The position numbers and the translations under genes are program-made. A DNA stretch of 17,174 nt. It comes from Candidatus Altarchaeales archaeon (GTDB lineage: Archaea; Altiarchaeota; Altiarchaeia; IMC4; QMZM01). Below the pieces are notes generated by a model. The model did not search any database. It was not told where the DNA came from and saw nothing but the letters and a program-made list of their open reading frames with translations. The stretch lies in the NCBI GenBank assembly GCA_003663175.1, contig QMZM01000011.1, positions 1 to 17,174 of the forward strand, written 5' to 3'. This document shows positions 1 to 6,138 of the stretch, piece after piece; the first letter of the stretch is position 1; each line of letters opens with the position of its first letter.

Positions 1-1
1 A

Positions 2-124
2 ATCGATATCCTGGCGGGAGACCTAAAAATAGAGGTGAAAGCTGGAAAGTCTCATCGTAAATATCCGAGGAATGTTCTCATATTAGATGAGGAAGATTTA
101 CCGAGATTCCTGATGGAGATGTAA
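2..124 (+). CDS. C-terminal fragment, possible archaeal AAA ATPase/DUF4143-type nuclease tail
   Basis: An open frame runs in from the left edge and ends at TAA 122-124, giving about 40 residues of a truncated protein. The visible part contains DILAGDLKIEVKAGK, which has the D...(E)xK pattern of PD-(D/E)xK nuclease-like folds. The same short pattern is common near the C-terminus of archaeal ATP-binding proteins with a DUF4143 tail. The family call is inference from this one motif. The rest of the gene lies outside the window, so neither the ATPase part nor the start can be checked. There are no neighbours in an operon on the right: 307 bases without a supported gene follow. Confidence 0.5.
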   Translation: MDILAGDLKIEVKAGKSHRKYPRNVLILDEEDLPRFLMEM

Positions 125-431
125 ATACGATATTCCAAACATATCTGCTCAACCTCGCCACTTGCCCCACTTATCATTTAAGTGTCGTAGATTAATTTGC
201 CACTTTGGGTTTTACCGCCGCAAATCTTTGATATTCCAAATCATTGACATTAGTGGCGAAGTTAAGTTACAAACTCGAGAATGAGCTTTTTATTCCTCTC
301 TGGGATATTGCCTCGAGAAGTTTCTTTTTAGCCGATTCCGGTCTTTTTCCTTCTGTAGCGGATATCAAAATCCCCGGGAGGCATAAGTTACCCTCCGGGG
401 AATCTGACGGGACATCTAACCCTTAGCATGA
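125..431. other. Gene-poor stretch between the truncated CDS and tRNA-Phe
   Basis: I see no convincing gene here. The stretch is richer in G+C than the protein genes, mainly in 300-430. It holds an 11-bp direct repeat, GATATTCCAAA, at 129-139 and 230-240, three copies of GCCACT or its complement (around 155, 200 and 250), and the hairpin listed separately. On the minus strand about 52 codons stay open from just after the tRNA to TAA near 270. That frame has no good start codon and no family I recognise, so it may be a gene remnant or chance. Confidence 0.4.
372..400 (-). other. GC-rich stem-loop downstream of tRNA-Phe
   Basis: CCCCGGGAGG and CCCTCCGGGG pair as nine base pairs with one bulged G around a nine-base loop (CATAAGTTA, plus strand). 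It lies 32 bases past the mature 3' end of the tRNA, so on the minus strand it would sit in the trailer of the eL33-tRNA transcript. It could be a processing or termination structure or part of a small RNA. No run of T follows it on the minus strand, so it is not a classical terminator. The strand is assumed from the tRNA. Confidence 0.5.
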
Positions 432-543
432 TGCCGCCGGTGGGATTTGAACCCACGACACCCAGGTATCCGCACATCTGAGTCAAAGATTGCTCCATTT
501 TTGTGCTTCAGCCTGGTGCTCTCCCAGTCTGAGCTACGGCGGC
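432..543 (-). tRNA. tRNA-Phe(GAA) with a 38-nt intron at 468-505
   Basis: The minus strand folds as a full cloverleaf: acceptor GCCGCCG/CGGCGGC, D stem GCTC/GAGC, anticodon stem CCAGG/CCTGG, and T arm GTGGG-TTCAAAT-CCCAC. The discriminator base is A (position 432) and CCA is not encoded. Removing 468-505 gives the anticodon loop CTGAAGA with anticodon GAA, so this is tRNA-Phe, with the intron at the usual archaeal place after base 37. At the splice sites, loop bases CUG pair with intron CGG, CACA pairs with UGUG, and AAG and AUA are left as three-base bulges. That is a bulge-helix-bulge with a central helix of three rather than four pairs. The intron ends could shift by one base. The 5' end directly touches the eL33 stop codon. 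Confidence 0.93.
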
Positions 544-804
544 CTAATCCCCTATCTCAACCTCTGTCCCGAGAGCCTGTCCAGGGAGTCCCTTATTGAA
601 TCTTACGACAACTGCGCCCTTTCTTCCGTGTGGTTTTGTGATCTTTCCCATTATCTTTTTACCACTTGGTGTTGTCCACTTCACCTTCTTTCCAACGAGT
701 TTCACCGCATCTTCCTTCTTCGAGCAATTCTCTGGCAATATTATCATCTGGTTTGTTTTTTGTGTTCTTGCCCCTCCTCTATAATTGACAACGACGCCTT
801 TCAT
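544..804 (-). CDS. rpl35ae: Large ribosomal subunit protein eL33 (L35Ae)
   Basis: This 86-residue basic protein is of normal length for archaeal L35Ae, a small beta-barrel protein of the 50S subunit. Recognisable blocks are the N-terminal GVVVNYRGGARTQ, the central LVGKKVKWTTPSGKK, and the C-terminal HGRKGAVVVRFNKGLPGQALGTEV. L35Ae is shared with eukaryotes and found in only some archaea, so it is a useful marker. The stop codon TAG (546-544) is followed at once by the first base of tRNA-Phe, so the two are very probably one transcript and the tRNA must be cut out of it. The ATG lacks a clear Shine-Dalgarno sequence. The upstream intergenic region is AT-rich and shared with porG. Confidence 0.95.
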   Translation of the reverse strand: MKGVVVNYRGGARTQKTNQMIILPENCSKKEDAVKLVGKKVKWTTPSGKKIMGKITKPHGRKGAVVVRFNKGLPGQALGTEVEIGD

Positions 805-897
805 TCTAAATTGTCCTATAGATAATATTGAAGATTAAATTTTTAAATTTAGATTTTTAATGAATAATAATGATAAATTTAAAAAATGTAAATTAAA
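805..897. promoter_or_regulatory. Divergent promoter region for rpl35ae and porG
   Basis: This 93-bp stretch is almost pure A+T and separates two divergent genes. On the plus strand TGATAAATTTA (871-881) is centred about 22-24 bases before the porG ATG, where a TATA box for a leaderless transcript would be. On the minus strand CAATATTATC (centred near 825) lies about 22 bases before the rpl35ae ATG. An AT palindrome around 837-848 is a second candidate. No Shine-Dalgarno is visible for either gene. Exact boxes are inference. Confidence 0.45.
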
Positions 898-1455
898 ATG
901 ATTGAGGTAAGATTTCATGGGAGGGGTGGTCAGGGTGCCGTAACTGCCGCATCTCTACTAGCAGTTGCCGCATTTAAGGATGGAAAATTTTCTCAGGCAT
1001 TTCCCGCATTTGGTGTTGAGAGAAGGGGTGCTCCAGTATTAGCCTTTACAAGGATTGGTAATAAATTTATAAGAAGGAAGTGTGAAATTTATGAGCCCGA
1101 TATCCTCGTTGTTTTGGATTCAACGCTATTTAATGTTGTTGATGTTACTGCTGGTTTGAAGGATAATGGGACGGTAATAATAAACACAGAAAAACGCCCC
1201 GATGAGTTTGGTATAGAAAATGCCAATGTCTATACAATAGATGCGACATCTCTTGCATTTGAGGTTCTTGGAATGAATATCGTTAATACTGGGATGTTGG
1301 GAGCGTTCGCGGCATTTACTAATGAGGTTAATAAAGATTCGATAAATGAAGCGATAAGGGGGCATTTTCCCGAGAATATCGCAGAAAAGAATGTCTTGCT
1401 CGTTAATAAAATTTATGAAAAGGCGAGGAAAAATGATAAATTTCGAGAATATTAA
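898..1455 (+). CDS. porG: Pyruvate/2-oxoacid:ferredoxin oxidoreductase, gamma subunit
   Basis: The 185-residue protein is the gamma chain of a heterotetrameric 2-oxoacid:ferredoxin oxidoreductase. This cytoplasmic enzyme converts pyruvate and CoA to acetyl-CoA, CO2 and reduced ferredoxin, or runs in reverse for carbon fixation. The family signature GRGGQGAVTAA is at residues 8-18, and PAFGVERRGAPV and the long NTGMLGAFA block match PorG. Length is normal. It is the first gene of porGDAB and the next gene begins inside its last 23 bases, which implies coupled translation. The order gamma-delta-alpha-beta is typical of pyruvate synthase operons in archaea. Substrate choice between pyruvate and another 2-oxoacid is inferred from the subunits together. 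Confidence 0.93.
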   Translation: MIEVRFHGRGGQGAVTAASLLAVAAFKDGKFSQAFPAFGVERRGAPVLAFTRIGNKFIRRKCEIYEPDILVVLDSTLFNVVDVTAGLKDNGTVIINTEKRPDEFGIENANVYTIDATSLAFEVLGMNIVNTGMLGAFAAFTNEVNKDSINEAIRGHFPENIAEKNVLLVNKIYEKARKNDKFREY

Positions 1456-1735
1456 ATTGAAGGTAAATGATAAGGAAATAACGATTGGTGCGGTGTTAGA
1501 AAGTAATGGTTCGGTATCAAATTTAAAGACTGGGGCATGGCGCTCTAAGAGACCAGTTACAAATCTAGAAAAATGCACGGGATGTGGAGTTTGTTGGAGT
1601 TTATGTCCCGAGGGTTGTATAGTAAAGAGGGATAATGGTAAATTTGAGACCAATTTAGATTATTGTAAAGGCTGTGGCATTTGTGCAAATGAATGTCCCA
1701 CAAATGCAATAGAGATGCTCATGGAGGAGAAATAA
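1433..1735 (+). CDS. porD: Pyruvate synthase delta subunit, 2x[4Fe-4S] ferredoxin
   Basis: This 100-residue ferredoxin-like subunit passes electrons from the thiamine site of PorAB to external ferredoxin. Two CxxCxxCxxxCP motifs are complete: Cys48, 51, 54 and 58, and Cys78, 81, 84 and 88. The short N-terminal extension (TGAWRSKRPV) is typical of PorD. I chose the ATG at 1433 because GGCGAGG lies just before it and the protein then starts MINFENI. An upstream in-frame ATG at 1391 would add 14 residues that overlap porG more deeply and lack family similarity. The gene overlaps porG by 23 bases and ends one base before porA. Confidence 0.92.
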   Translation: MINFENIKLKVNDKEITIGAVLESNGSVSNLKTGAWRSKRPVTNLEKCTGCGVCWSLCPEGCIVKRDNGKFETNLDYCKGCGICANECPTNAIEMLMEEK

Positions 1736-1736
1736 A

Positions 1737-2915
1737 ATGGAGGGAAAGACCATAATGGAGGCTTCACACGCGGTATCTGAGGCGGTGAAGTCTGTAAAGC
1801 CCGGAGTTGTTGCAGCATATCCAATAACTCCCCAAACACACATTGTTGAGAGGATTTCTGAATTCATTGCTAATGGTGAGATGGACTGTGAATATATAAG
1901 AGTAGAATCAGAATTTGGAGCGATCTCCGCATGTTTGGGAGCATCTGCAACTGGTGTGAGGACCTATACATCAACGGCAGCTCAAGGACTTGCACTAATG
2001 CATGAGGTTCTCTTCATTGCCTCCGGGATGAGACTGCCCATAGGAATGACCGTGGCAAATAGGGCATTGTCCGCTCCAATTAATATATGGAATGACCATC
2101 AAGACTCAATCTCGGCAAGGGATTGCGGTTGGATTCAATTCTATGCCGAGACTGCCCAGGAATGTTACGATTTGACTATAATGCAGTTTAGAATTTCTGA
2201 AGATAAAAGGGTTTTACTACCATCTATGGTCTGCTTAGATGGCTTCACGCTAACCCACTTGTATGAGCCAGTCTATATTTTACCGCAGAGGAAGGTTGAT
2301 GAGTTTCTTCCAGAATATAAGCCATATCACTCGATCCTAGATCCAGAGCAACCGCTAACCCTTGGTCCAATAGGATTTCCATCCCATTATATGGAATTGA
2401 GATATTCTCAAGTAAAGGCACTTGATGATTCCATTAATATTATTAAAGAGGTATTTGATGAATTCTCAGATTCGTTTCCACCAGAAATAGAGAATTCGAG
2501 ACCGGAAAGATACTATCATGTCGAGGATTATAAACTTGATGATGCAGAAATTGCATTTGTTGCAATGGGTTCTGTCTGTGGAACGATAAAGGTTATGGTT
2601 GATAGACTCAGAAAGAAGGGGGAGAGGGTAGGATTATTAAAGTTGATAACCTATAGACCATTTCCAAAAAATGCAATTATAGATTCATTACGGGGTGTGA
2701 AGAAGGTCGCCGTCCTGGAAAAGGCGATATCCCCCGGCGGTAATGGACCGGTGTTTGATGAAATTCGCTCGTTATTTTATGATGAGATGGAGAGACCAGA
2801 GATTAGAGATTTTATTATCGGTCTTGGAGGCAGAGATGTCACATTCATGCATATAAAGAAGATTTATGATATGGTAAAGAATGATAAAGGAGAAGGGTTG
2901 GAATGGATATTTTAG
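1737..2915 (+). CDS. porA: Pyruvate synthase alpha subunit
   Basis: This 392-residue protein has the normal length of the alpha chain. It holds the pyrimidine-binding half of the thiamine diphosphate site and the transketolase C-terminal-like domain. AAYPITPQTHIVE (about residues 26-38) is the characteristic substrate/thiamine loop. VESEFGAISACLGASATGVRTYT follows as expected, and NRALSAPINIWNDHQDS is the PorA block after it. The C-terminal KVAVLEKAISPGGNGP segment is also typical. The GGAGGAG in the porD tail serves as ribosome binding site for the ATG at 1737; a second ATG at 1755 is possible. The gene is one base from porD and six from porB. Confidence 0.95.
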   Translation: MEGKTIMEASHAVSEAVKSVKPGVVAAYPITPQTHIVERISEFIANGEMDCEYIRVESEFGAISACLGASATGVRTYTSTAAQGLALMHEVLFIASGMRLPIGMTVANRALSAPINIWNDHQDSISARDCGWIQFYAETAQECYDLTIMQFRISEDKRVLLPSMVCLDGFTLTHLYEPVYILPQRKVDEFLPEYKPYHSILDPEQPLTLGPIGFPSHYMELRYSQVKALDDSINIIKEVFDEFSDSFPPEIENSRPERYYHVEDYKLDDAEIAFVAMGSVCGTIKVMVDRLRKKGERVGLLKLITYRPFPKNAIIDSLRGVKKVAVLEKAISPGGNGPVFDEIRSLFYDEMERPEIRDFIIGLGGRDVTFMHIKKIYDMVKNDKGEGLEWIF

Positions 2916-2921
2916 GTAAAA

Positions 2922-3836
2922 ATGGCTATACTCGGCTTACCTGAGGAGGAATACTTTTCATATGGGCATCGAGCATGTGCTGGATGTGGTGCCGCATTGG
3001 CAGTAAGATTGATAACAAAGGCTGCCGGAAGGAATTCTATAATTGTAGAGCCCACCGGGTGCATAGAGGTTGTTTCTACACCATATCCAGAGACTGCATG
3101 GAAACTACCGTGGGTTCATGGTGCTTTTGAGAATGCCGCCTCAATTGCTTCTGGAGTTACTTCCGCATTGAAGCACCTTGGCAAAGAGGATGTGAATGTG
3201 ATTGTCATTGCCGGGGATGGAGCAACCTACGATATAGGATTCGGACACCTCTCCGGAGCATTCGAAAGAGGTCATAATTTTACATATATTTGCTACGACA
3301 ACGAGGCTTACATGAATACGGGGATACAGAGGTCTGGAGCGACGCCATACGCCGCATCAACAACGACCACGCCATCTGGAAAAGAAAGCATTGGAAAGCA
3401 AGAATGGAAAAAGGATTTGGTTCATATTCTTGCCGCTCATGGTTCAAGATATGTCGCAACTGCATCGATTGGCTATCAGATAGATGCCTACAAAAAGATA
3501 AAAAGGGCCATCGAAACTAAGGGACCAACATTTGTAAATTTACTTGCTACTTGTCCAACGGGATGGAGAACAGATATCTCAAAGAGTATTGAGATCGCAA
3601 AACTTGCAGTAGATACCGGTGTCTTTCCATTATATGAAATTGTTGATGGAAGGCATATTGTAAATAGACCCAAAAGTATAGAAGAATTGAAGCCGGTGGA
3701 GGAATATCTAAGGATGCAGGGGAGATATAGACATCTGTTTAGACCGGAAAGGAATGAGGAGGCAATAAATTTCATCCAGCAGAGAGTTAAAGAAAATTTG
3801 AGATCATTATTAGAGCATGTCGAGAAGGGTCTTTGA
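2922..3836 (+). CDS. porB: Pyruvate synthase beta subunit
   Basis: The 304-residue beta chain binds the diphosphate of thiamine diphosphate and the proximal [4Fe-4S] cluster. Four cysteines are in the expected pattern: Cys19 and Cys22 (CAGC), Cys47 (TGC) and Cys211 (ATCPTGW). GDGATYDIGF at 98-107 is the Mg/diphosphate motif, followed by YDNEAYMNTGIQRSGATP, a sequence typical of pyruvate rather than branched-chain oxidoreductases. It is the last gene of the operon. The stop lies three bases from the stop of the convergent THEP1 gene, so there is no room for a separate terminator between them. Confidence 0.95.
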   Translation: MAILGLPEEEYFSYGHRACAGCGAALAVRLITKAAGRNSIIVEPTGCIEVVSTPYPETAWKLPWVHGAFENAASIASGVTSALKHLGKEDVNVIVIAGDGATYDIGFGHLSGAFERGHNFTYICYDNEAYMNTGIQRSGATPYAASTTTTPSGKESIGKQEWKKDLVHILAAHGSRYVATASIGYQIDAYKKIKRAIETKGPTFVNLLATCPTGWRTDISKSIEIAKLAVDTGVFPLYEIVDGRHIVNRPKSIEELKPVEEYLRMQGRYRHLFRPERNEEAINFIQQRVKENLRSLLEHVEKGL

Positions 3837-3839
3837 ATC

Positions 3840-4346
3840 TTAGTGTAGTATGTCCACTATCATATCAACCAACGAATCCCTATTCTCTAAATTTACATCT
3901 ATGACATCGGTATCATCTCTTGCCTTTATCGAATCGGTGAATATGTTGCTCCATCGCATTATTGTTCCCAAGACCCTTTTTGTTTCTAAAGCAAGGATAA
4001 CAGCCTCCTTAAATTTCTCTGAAAATAATTCCATCCTTCCGATTTCATCAATAATGATTAAATCCCTATCCAGGGAATCTAAAATGCTTTGAACCGCTAT
4101 CTCATCAATATCATCTATATTTACAAAATACCTTCCAACCCGAAATCTCGTATTCAATTCTGTATGCGCCAATAAGCCTTCGTTTCCATCTAATGTTATA
4201 ATCTTGAATCCCGTTCTAATCCCGTGCTCCCTTATCTCCTGGGTATAAAATCCTCCAGCACTCAGATCTATTCTATCTAAAACCCTCTTAATAATTGTAG
4301 TTTTCCCTATTCCAGGTCTTCCGGTGAGGAGTATATTTTTTCTCAT
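3840..4346 (-). CDS. Nucleoside-triphosphatase, THEP1 type
   Basis: This 168-residue P-loop protein belongs to the THEP1 family of small nucleoside triphosphatases found in archaea, Thermotogae and Aquificae; the cellular role is unknown. The Walker A motif GRPGIGKTT is at residues 9-17. GGFYTQEIRE and GIRTGFKII follow, as is typical for the family, and the Walker B LIIIDEIGRMELF is at about 96-108 with Asp100 and Glu101. The length matches known members. The gene converges on porB and is divergent from traB across only 30 bases. No partner is suggested by the neighbours. Confidence 0.92.
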   Translation of the reverse strand: MRKNILLTGRPGIGKTTIIKRVLDRIDLSAGGFYTQEIREHGIRTGFKIITLDGNEGLLAHTELNTRFRVGRYFVNIDDIDEIAVQSILDSLDRDLIIIDEIGRMELFSEKFKEAVILALETKRVLGTIMRWSNIFTDSIKARDDTDVIDVNLENRDSLVDMIVDILH

Positions 4347-4347
4347 T

Positions 4348-4376
4348 TTTAATAAATTTAACTATGTTTTGTAAAA
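4348..4376 (+). promoter_or_regulatory. TATA box and short leader of traB
   Basis: TTAATAAAT (4349-4357) is centred about 24 bases before the traB ATG at 4377, consistent with a leaderless transcript starting at or next to the ATG. The whole spacer to the divergent THEP1 gene is 30 bases, so the box lies almost on the THEP1 start and cannot easily serve that gene too. No Shine-Dalgarno is visible. Confidence 0.45.
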
Positions 4377-5549
4377 ATGCTGAACAAAGTAGAGAAAATT
4401 ATAGTTGATGGAAAGGAAATCATCCTCATTGGGACTGCTCACGTCTCGAAGGAAAGTATAGAACTCGTGAGGGAAACTATCGAGAAAGAAAATCCAGATA
4501 TCGTTGCTGTTGAACTCGATGAACAGAGGTATTATGCATTAATTAATAAAAAGAGATGGGATGAAACAGAAATCCACGAGGTTATAAGGAGTGATAGATC
4601 CCATTTATTCCTGATTCAATTGCTCCTTACAAATTTTCAGCAAAGAATTGGAGACAAATTTGGTGTTGCTCCGGGCTCGGAGATGATCGAGGCGATAAAG
4701 ATTGCGGAGGAGAATGGAATTGATGTTGCCTTGGTTGATAGGGATGTTAGAGTAACATTAAAGAGGGCATTTAATTTAATGTCGTTTTCTGAGAAATTTA
4801 AATTATTCTATTTTATTTTGGAGGGAATTCTCGAGAGGGAGGAAATTGATGAGGAAATTCTGGAGAAATTAAAGGACAGGGATGTAATGACGGAAATGAT
4901 TAAAGAATTATCAAGGAATGTGCCATCAATAAAGAGGGTTCTTGTTGATGAAAGAGACCGTTACATTGCAGATAAAATAATTACTCTAAATGCGGAGAAG
5001 ATTGTTGCAGTTATAGGTGCTGGACACTTGGATGGTGTGAAGAAATTCCTTGGGTCGAAAATTTCAAAAAGTGATGGGGAAAATGAAATTAAGAATCTTG
5101 AGGAAATTCCGAAATCGAGAAGTGTGATGAAATGTGTCGCCTATCTAATACCAATAATATTCTTCATGATTATTGCCTATGGTTTCTATTCGAGAGGATT
5201 TGAGTTCACATTGGAGATGCTATTTAAGTGGTTCGTTATAAACGGAACATTCTCCGCATTGGGAGTTATGATCGCAACTGGACATCCTTTCTCAGTTATG
5301 ACCGCATTCCTCGTTGCTCCAATAACATCATTAAATCCAACAATTGCGGCAGGTTGGTTTGCCGGGATTGTGGAGGGGATTGTGAGAAAACCCAGAGTGA
5401 GGGATTTTGAAAATTTATTGAAGTTGAACTCATTTAGAGATTATTTCGGGAACAGGGTCACGAGGATCCTTCTCGTCATGGTTTTTGCGAATATTGGGAG
5501 TTCCATTGGAACATTTATTGCTTTGCCTTATTTGGCATCACTGATTTAG
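4377..5549 (+). CDS. traB: TraB/PrgY family membrane protein
   Basis: The 390-residue protein has an N-terminal TraB domain and a C-terminal membrane part. The domain starts with GTAHVS (19-24), then VELDEQRY, and ends with GAGHLDGVKK; these are the conserved metal-ligand-like positions of the TraB/TIKI superfamily of proposed metalloproteases. The C-terminal third has hydrophobic segments at about 249-268, 283-335 and 362-390, and the block GHPF...APITSLNPTIAAGW, which is strongly conserved in archaeal members. Enteroccocal relatives dampen pheromone signalling; the archaeal function is unknown. It is probably monocistronic. The last codons and the stop lie inside a 34-bp sequence that is repeated at 5822-5855. 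Confidence 0.92.
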   Translation: MLNKVEKIIVDGKEIILIGTAHVSKESIELVRETIEKENPDIVAVELDEQRYYALINKKRWDETEIHEVIRSDRSHLFLIQLLLTNFQQRIGDKFGVAPGSEMIEAIKIAEENGIDVALVDRDVRVTLKRAFNLMSFSEKFKLFYFILEGILEREEIDEEILEKLKDRDVMTEMIKELSRNVPSIKRVLVDERDRYIADKIITLNAEKIVAVIGAGHLDGVKKFLGSKISKSDGENEIKNLEEIPKSRSVMKCVAYLIPIIFFMIIAYGFYSRGFEFTLEMLFKWFVINGTFSALGVMIATGHPFSVMTAFLVAPITSLNPTIAAGWFAGIVEGIVRKPRVRDFENLLKLNSFRDYFGNRVTRILLVMVFANIGSSIGTFIALPYLASLI

Positions 5550-5561
5550 TAACTTAGAAGC
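5528..5561 (+). repeat. 34-bp direct repeat, copy 1 (traB 3' end)
   Basis: This copy includes the last codons and stop of traB plus 12 bases beyond. It begins TTATTTGGCATCACTG and ends CTTAGAAGC. The identical sequence recurs 294 bases later. The bases directly before the two copies differ, so the exact repeat is 34 bp. TCACTGAT (5538-5545) pairs with ATCAGTGA (5562-5569), forming an eight-base-pair stem over the traB stop codon. Confidence 0.9.
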
Positions 5562-5562
5562 A

Positions 5563-5657
5563 TCAGTGACACCTAACCAGATGAACCTCTCGATGCCATT
5601 AGTCCTCCTAAGGGACGCAACAGAGAACTAATACAGATAAGTTCACAATGCCATTGC
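5563..5657 (+). repeat. Degenerate repeat unit 1 of non-coding block
   Basis: About 95 bp that recur, with substitutions, at 5719-5812 (offset 155-156). Shared exact blocks are TCAGTGACAC at the start, TGCCATTAGTCCTCCTAA, AACTAATACAGATAAGTTC, and GCCATTGC at the end. Inside the unit, GTCCT/GGGAC and GAACT/AGTTC can form short stems. Each unit itself has two half-units with a (C/T)GCCATT core 55 bases apart. I see no reading frame and no known RNA family. Confidence 0.75.
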
Positions 5658-5659
5658 CT

Positions 5660-5680
5660 TCAACCTTTAAGAAAGGTTGA
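5660..5680. repeat. Perfect 9-bp inverted repeat, 3-base loop
   Basis: TCAACCTTT and AAAGGTTGA are exact complements separated by AAG. It lies in the spacer between the two degenerate repeat units and directly before a second perfect hairpin. No T-run follows, so it is not an obvious terminator. Confidence 0.85.
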
Positions 5681-5686
5681 CCAAAG

Positions 5687-5709
5687 GTGCGATTTCGTTG
5701 AAATCGCAC
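5687..5709. repeat. Perfect 10-bp inverted repeat, 3-base loop
   Basis: GTGCGATTTC and GAAATCGCAC are exact complements separated by GTT. It starts six bases after the preceding hairpin. Two perfect stems with three-base loops side by side are unlikely by chance in AT-rich spacer DNA. They may be foldback ends of a small mobile element or domains of a structured RNA. Confidence 0.88.
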
Positions 5710-5718
5710 ATAAGAGCG

Positions 5719-5812
5719 TCAGTGACACTTCCACAGTGAACCTCCAAGTGCCATTAGTCCTCCTAAAGGACGCCAACGATAACTAATACAGATAAGTTCC
5801 CAACGCCATTGC
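5719..5812 (+). repeat. Degenerate repeat unit 2 of non-coding block
   Basis: Second copy of the ~95-bp unit. The central hairpin is kept with a pairing-compatible change: GTCCT pairs with AGGAC here and with GGGAC in unit 1 (A-U against G-U). The outer AACT/AGTT stem is one pair shorter than in unit 1. CCAACGC (5800-5806) is the exact complement of GCGTTGG (5854-5860) beyond the second 34-bp repeat. Confidence 0.75.
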
Positions 5813-5821
5813 TTTAGGTCT

Positions 5822-5855
5822 TTATTTGGCATCACTGATTTAGTAACTTAGAAGC
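5822..5855 (+). repeat. 34-bp direct repeat, copy 2
   Basis: Exact second copy of the sequence that ends traB, now outside any gene. It carries the codons for the traB C-terminus (YLASLI and stop) as a relic, so the duplicated material came from traB. It lies about 50 bases before the vapB start. Confidence 0.9.
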
Positions 5856-5907
5856 GTTGGTATTCCTTGGGATATATTCTAACACTTTGTAATACTATAT
5901 TAAATTT

Positions 5908-6138
5908 ATGAAGGTAATAAGTTTAAAGGTAGATGATGCCCTAAAGAAGGAAATGGAAAAACTAAGATGGATAAACTGGAGTGAAGTTCTGAGAGAAAGT
6001 CTAAGGAAAAGGATCGATGAGGAGAAAAGAAAGAAGGTAGGCTATGCTGTTAAGATGCATATGGAAATCCTATCTGAGATCGAGCAAAGTAGAATAGATT
6101 CTGCTAAAATAATTAGAAGGTTTAGAGATGAAAGGTGA
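5908..6138 (+). CDS. vapB: VapB-type antitoxin, ribbon-helix-helix
   Basis: This 76-residue protein looks like an archaeal VapB antitoxin. The N-terminus MKVISLKVDDALKKEMEKL is the beta-strand and first helix of a ribbon-helix-helix DNA-binding domain. WINWSEVLRESLRKRI is its second helix, and the charged C-terminal tail would bind the toxin. It overlaps the start of the toxin frame (ATG at 6128) by 11 bases, the usual arrangement for a type II pair. A TATA-like GATATATTC lies about 33 bases before the ATG. VapB proteins normally repress their own operon; no operator can be assigned here, but the structured repeats directly upstream are notable. The antitoxin frame is intact although its toxin is not. 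Confidence 0.85.
   Translation: MKVISLKVDDALKKEMEKLRWINWSEVLRESLRKRIDEEKRKKVGYAVKMHMEILSEIEQSRIDSAKIIRRFRDER

Noticed and set aside
244..426. 60-codon plus-strand frame in the first spacer
   Set aside because: No recognisable motif, no ribosome binding site or TATA box, and it runs through the GC hairpin.
490..825. 111-codon plus-strand frame
   Set aside because: It is the reverse of tRNA-Phe and eL33, both of which are clear on the minus strand.
1126..1653. 175-codon minus-strand frame under porG/porD
   Set aside because: Both overlapping plus-strand genes have full family motifs, and the reverse frame shows none.
5749..5770. Small minus-strand peptides after GGAGG in each repeat unit
   Set aside because: GGAGGACTAATGG gives frames of only 8-11 codons with unrelated sequences in the two units, and the GGAGG is part of the hairpin stem.
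5563..5812. CRISPR-like array
   Set aside because: There are only two ~95-bp degenerate units 155 bases apart, with no short identical repeats, no regular unique spacers and no cas genes.
5563..5812. Box C/D or H/ACA guide RNAs
   Set aside because: I found no proper RUGAUGA/CUGA pairs on either strand, and the hairpins lack a pseudouridylation pocket followed by a free ACA.
5908..6138. Type III (RNA antitoxin) system using the upstream repeats
   Set aside because: Type III antitoxins are short tandem repeats before a ToxN-type gene. Here a protein VapB and a PIN-domain VapC follow, which explains the toxin-antitoxin pair as type II.
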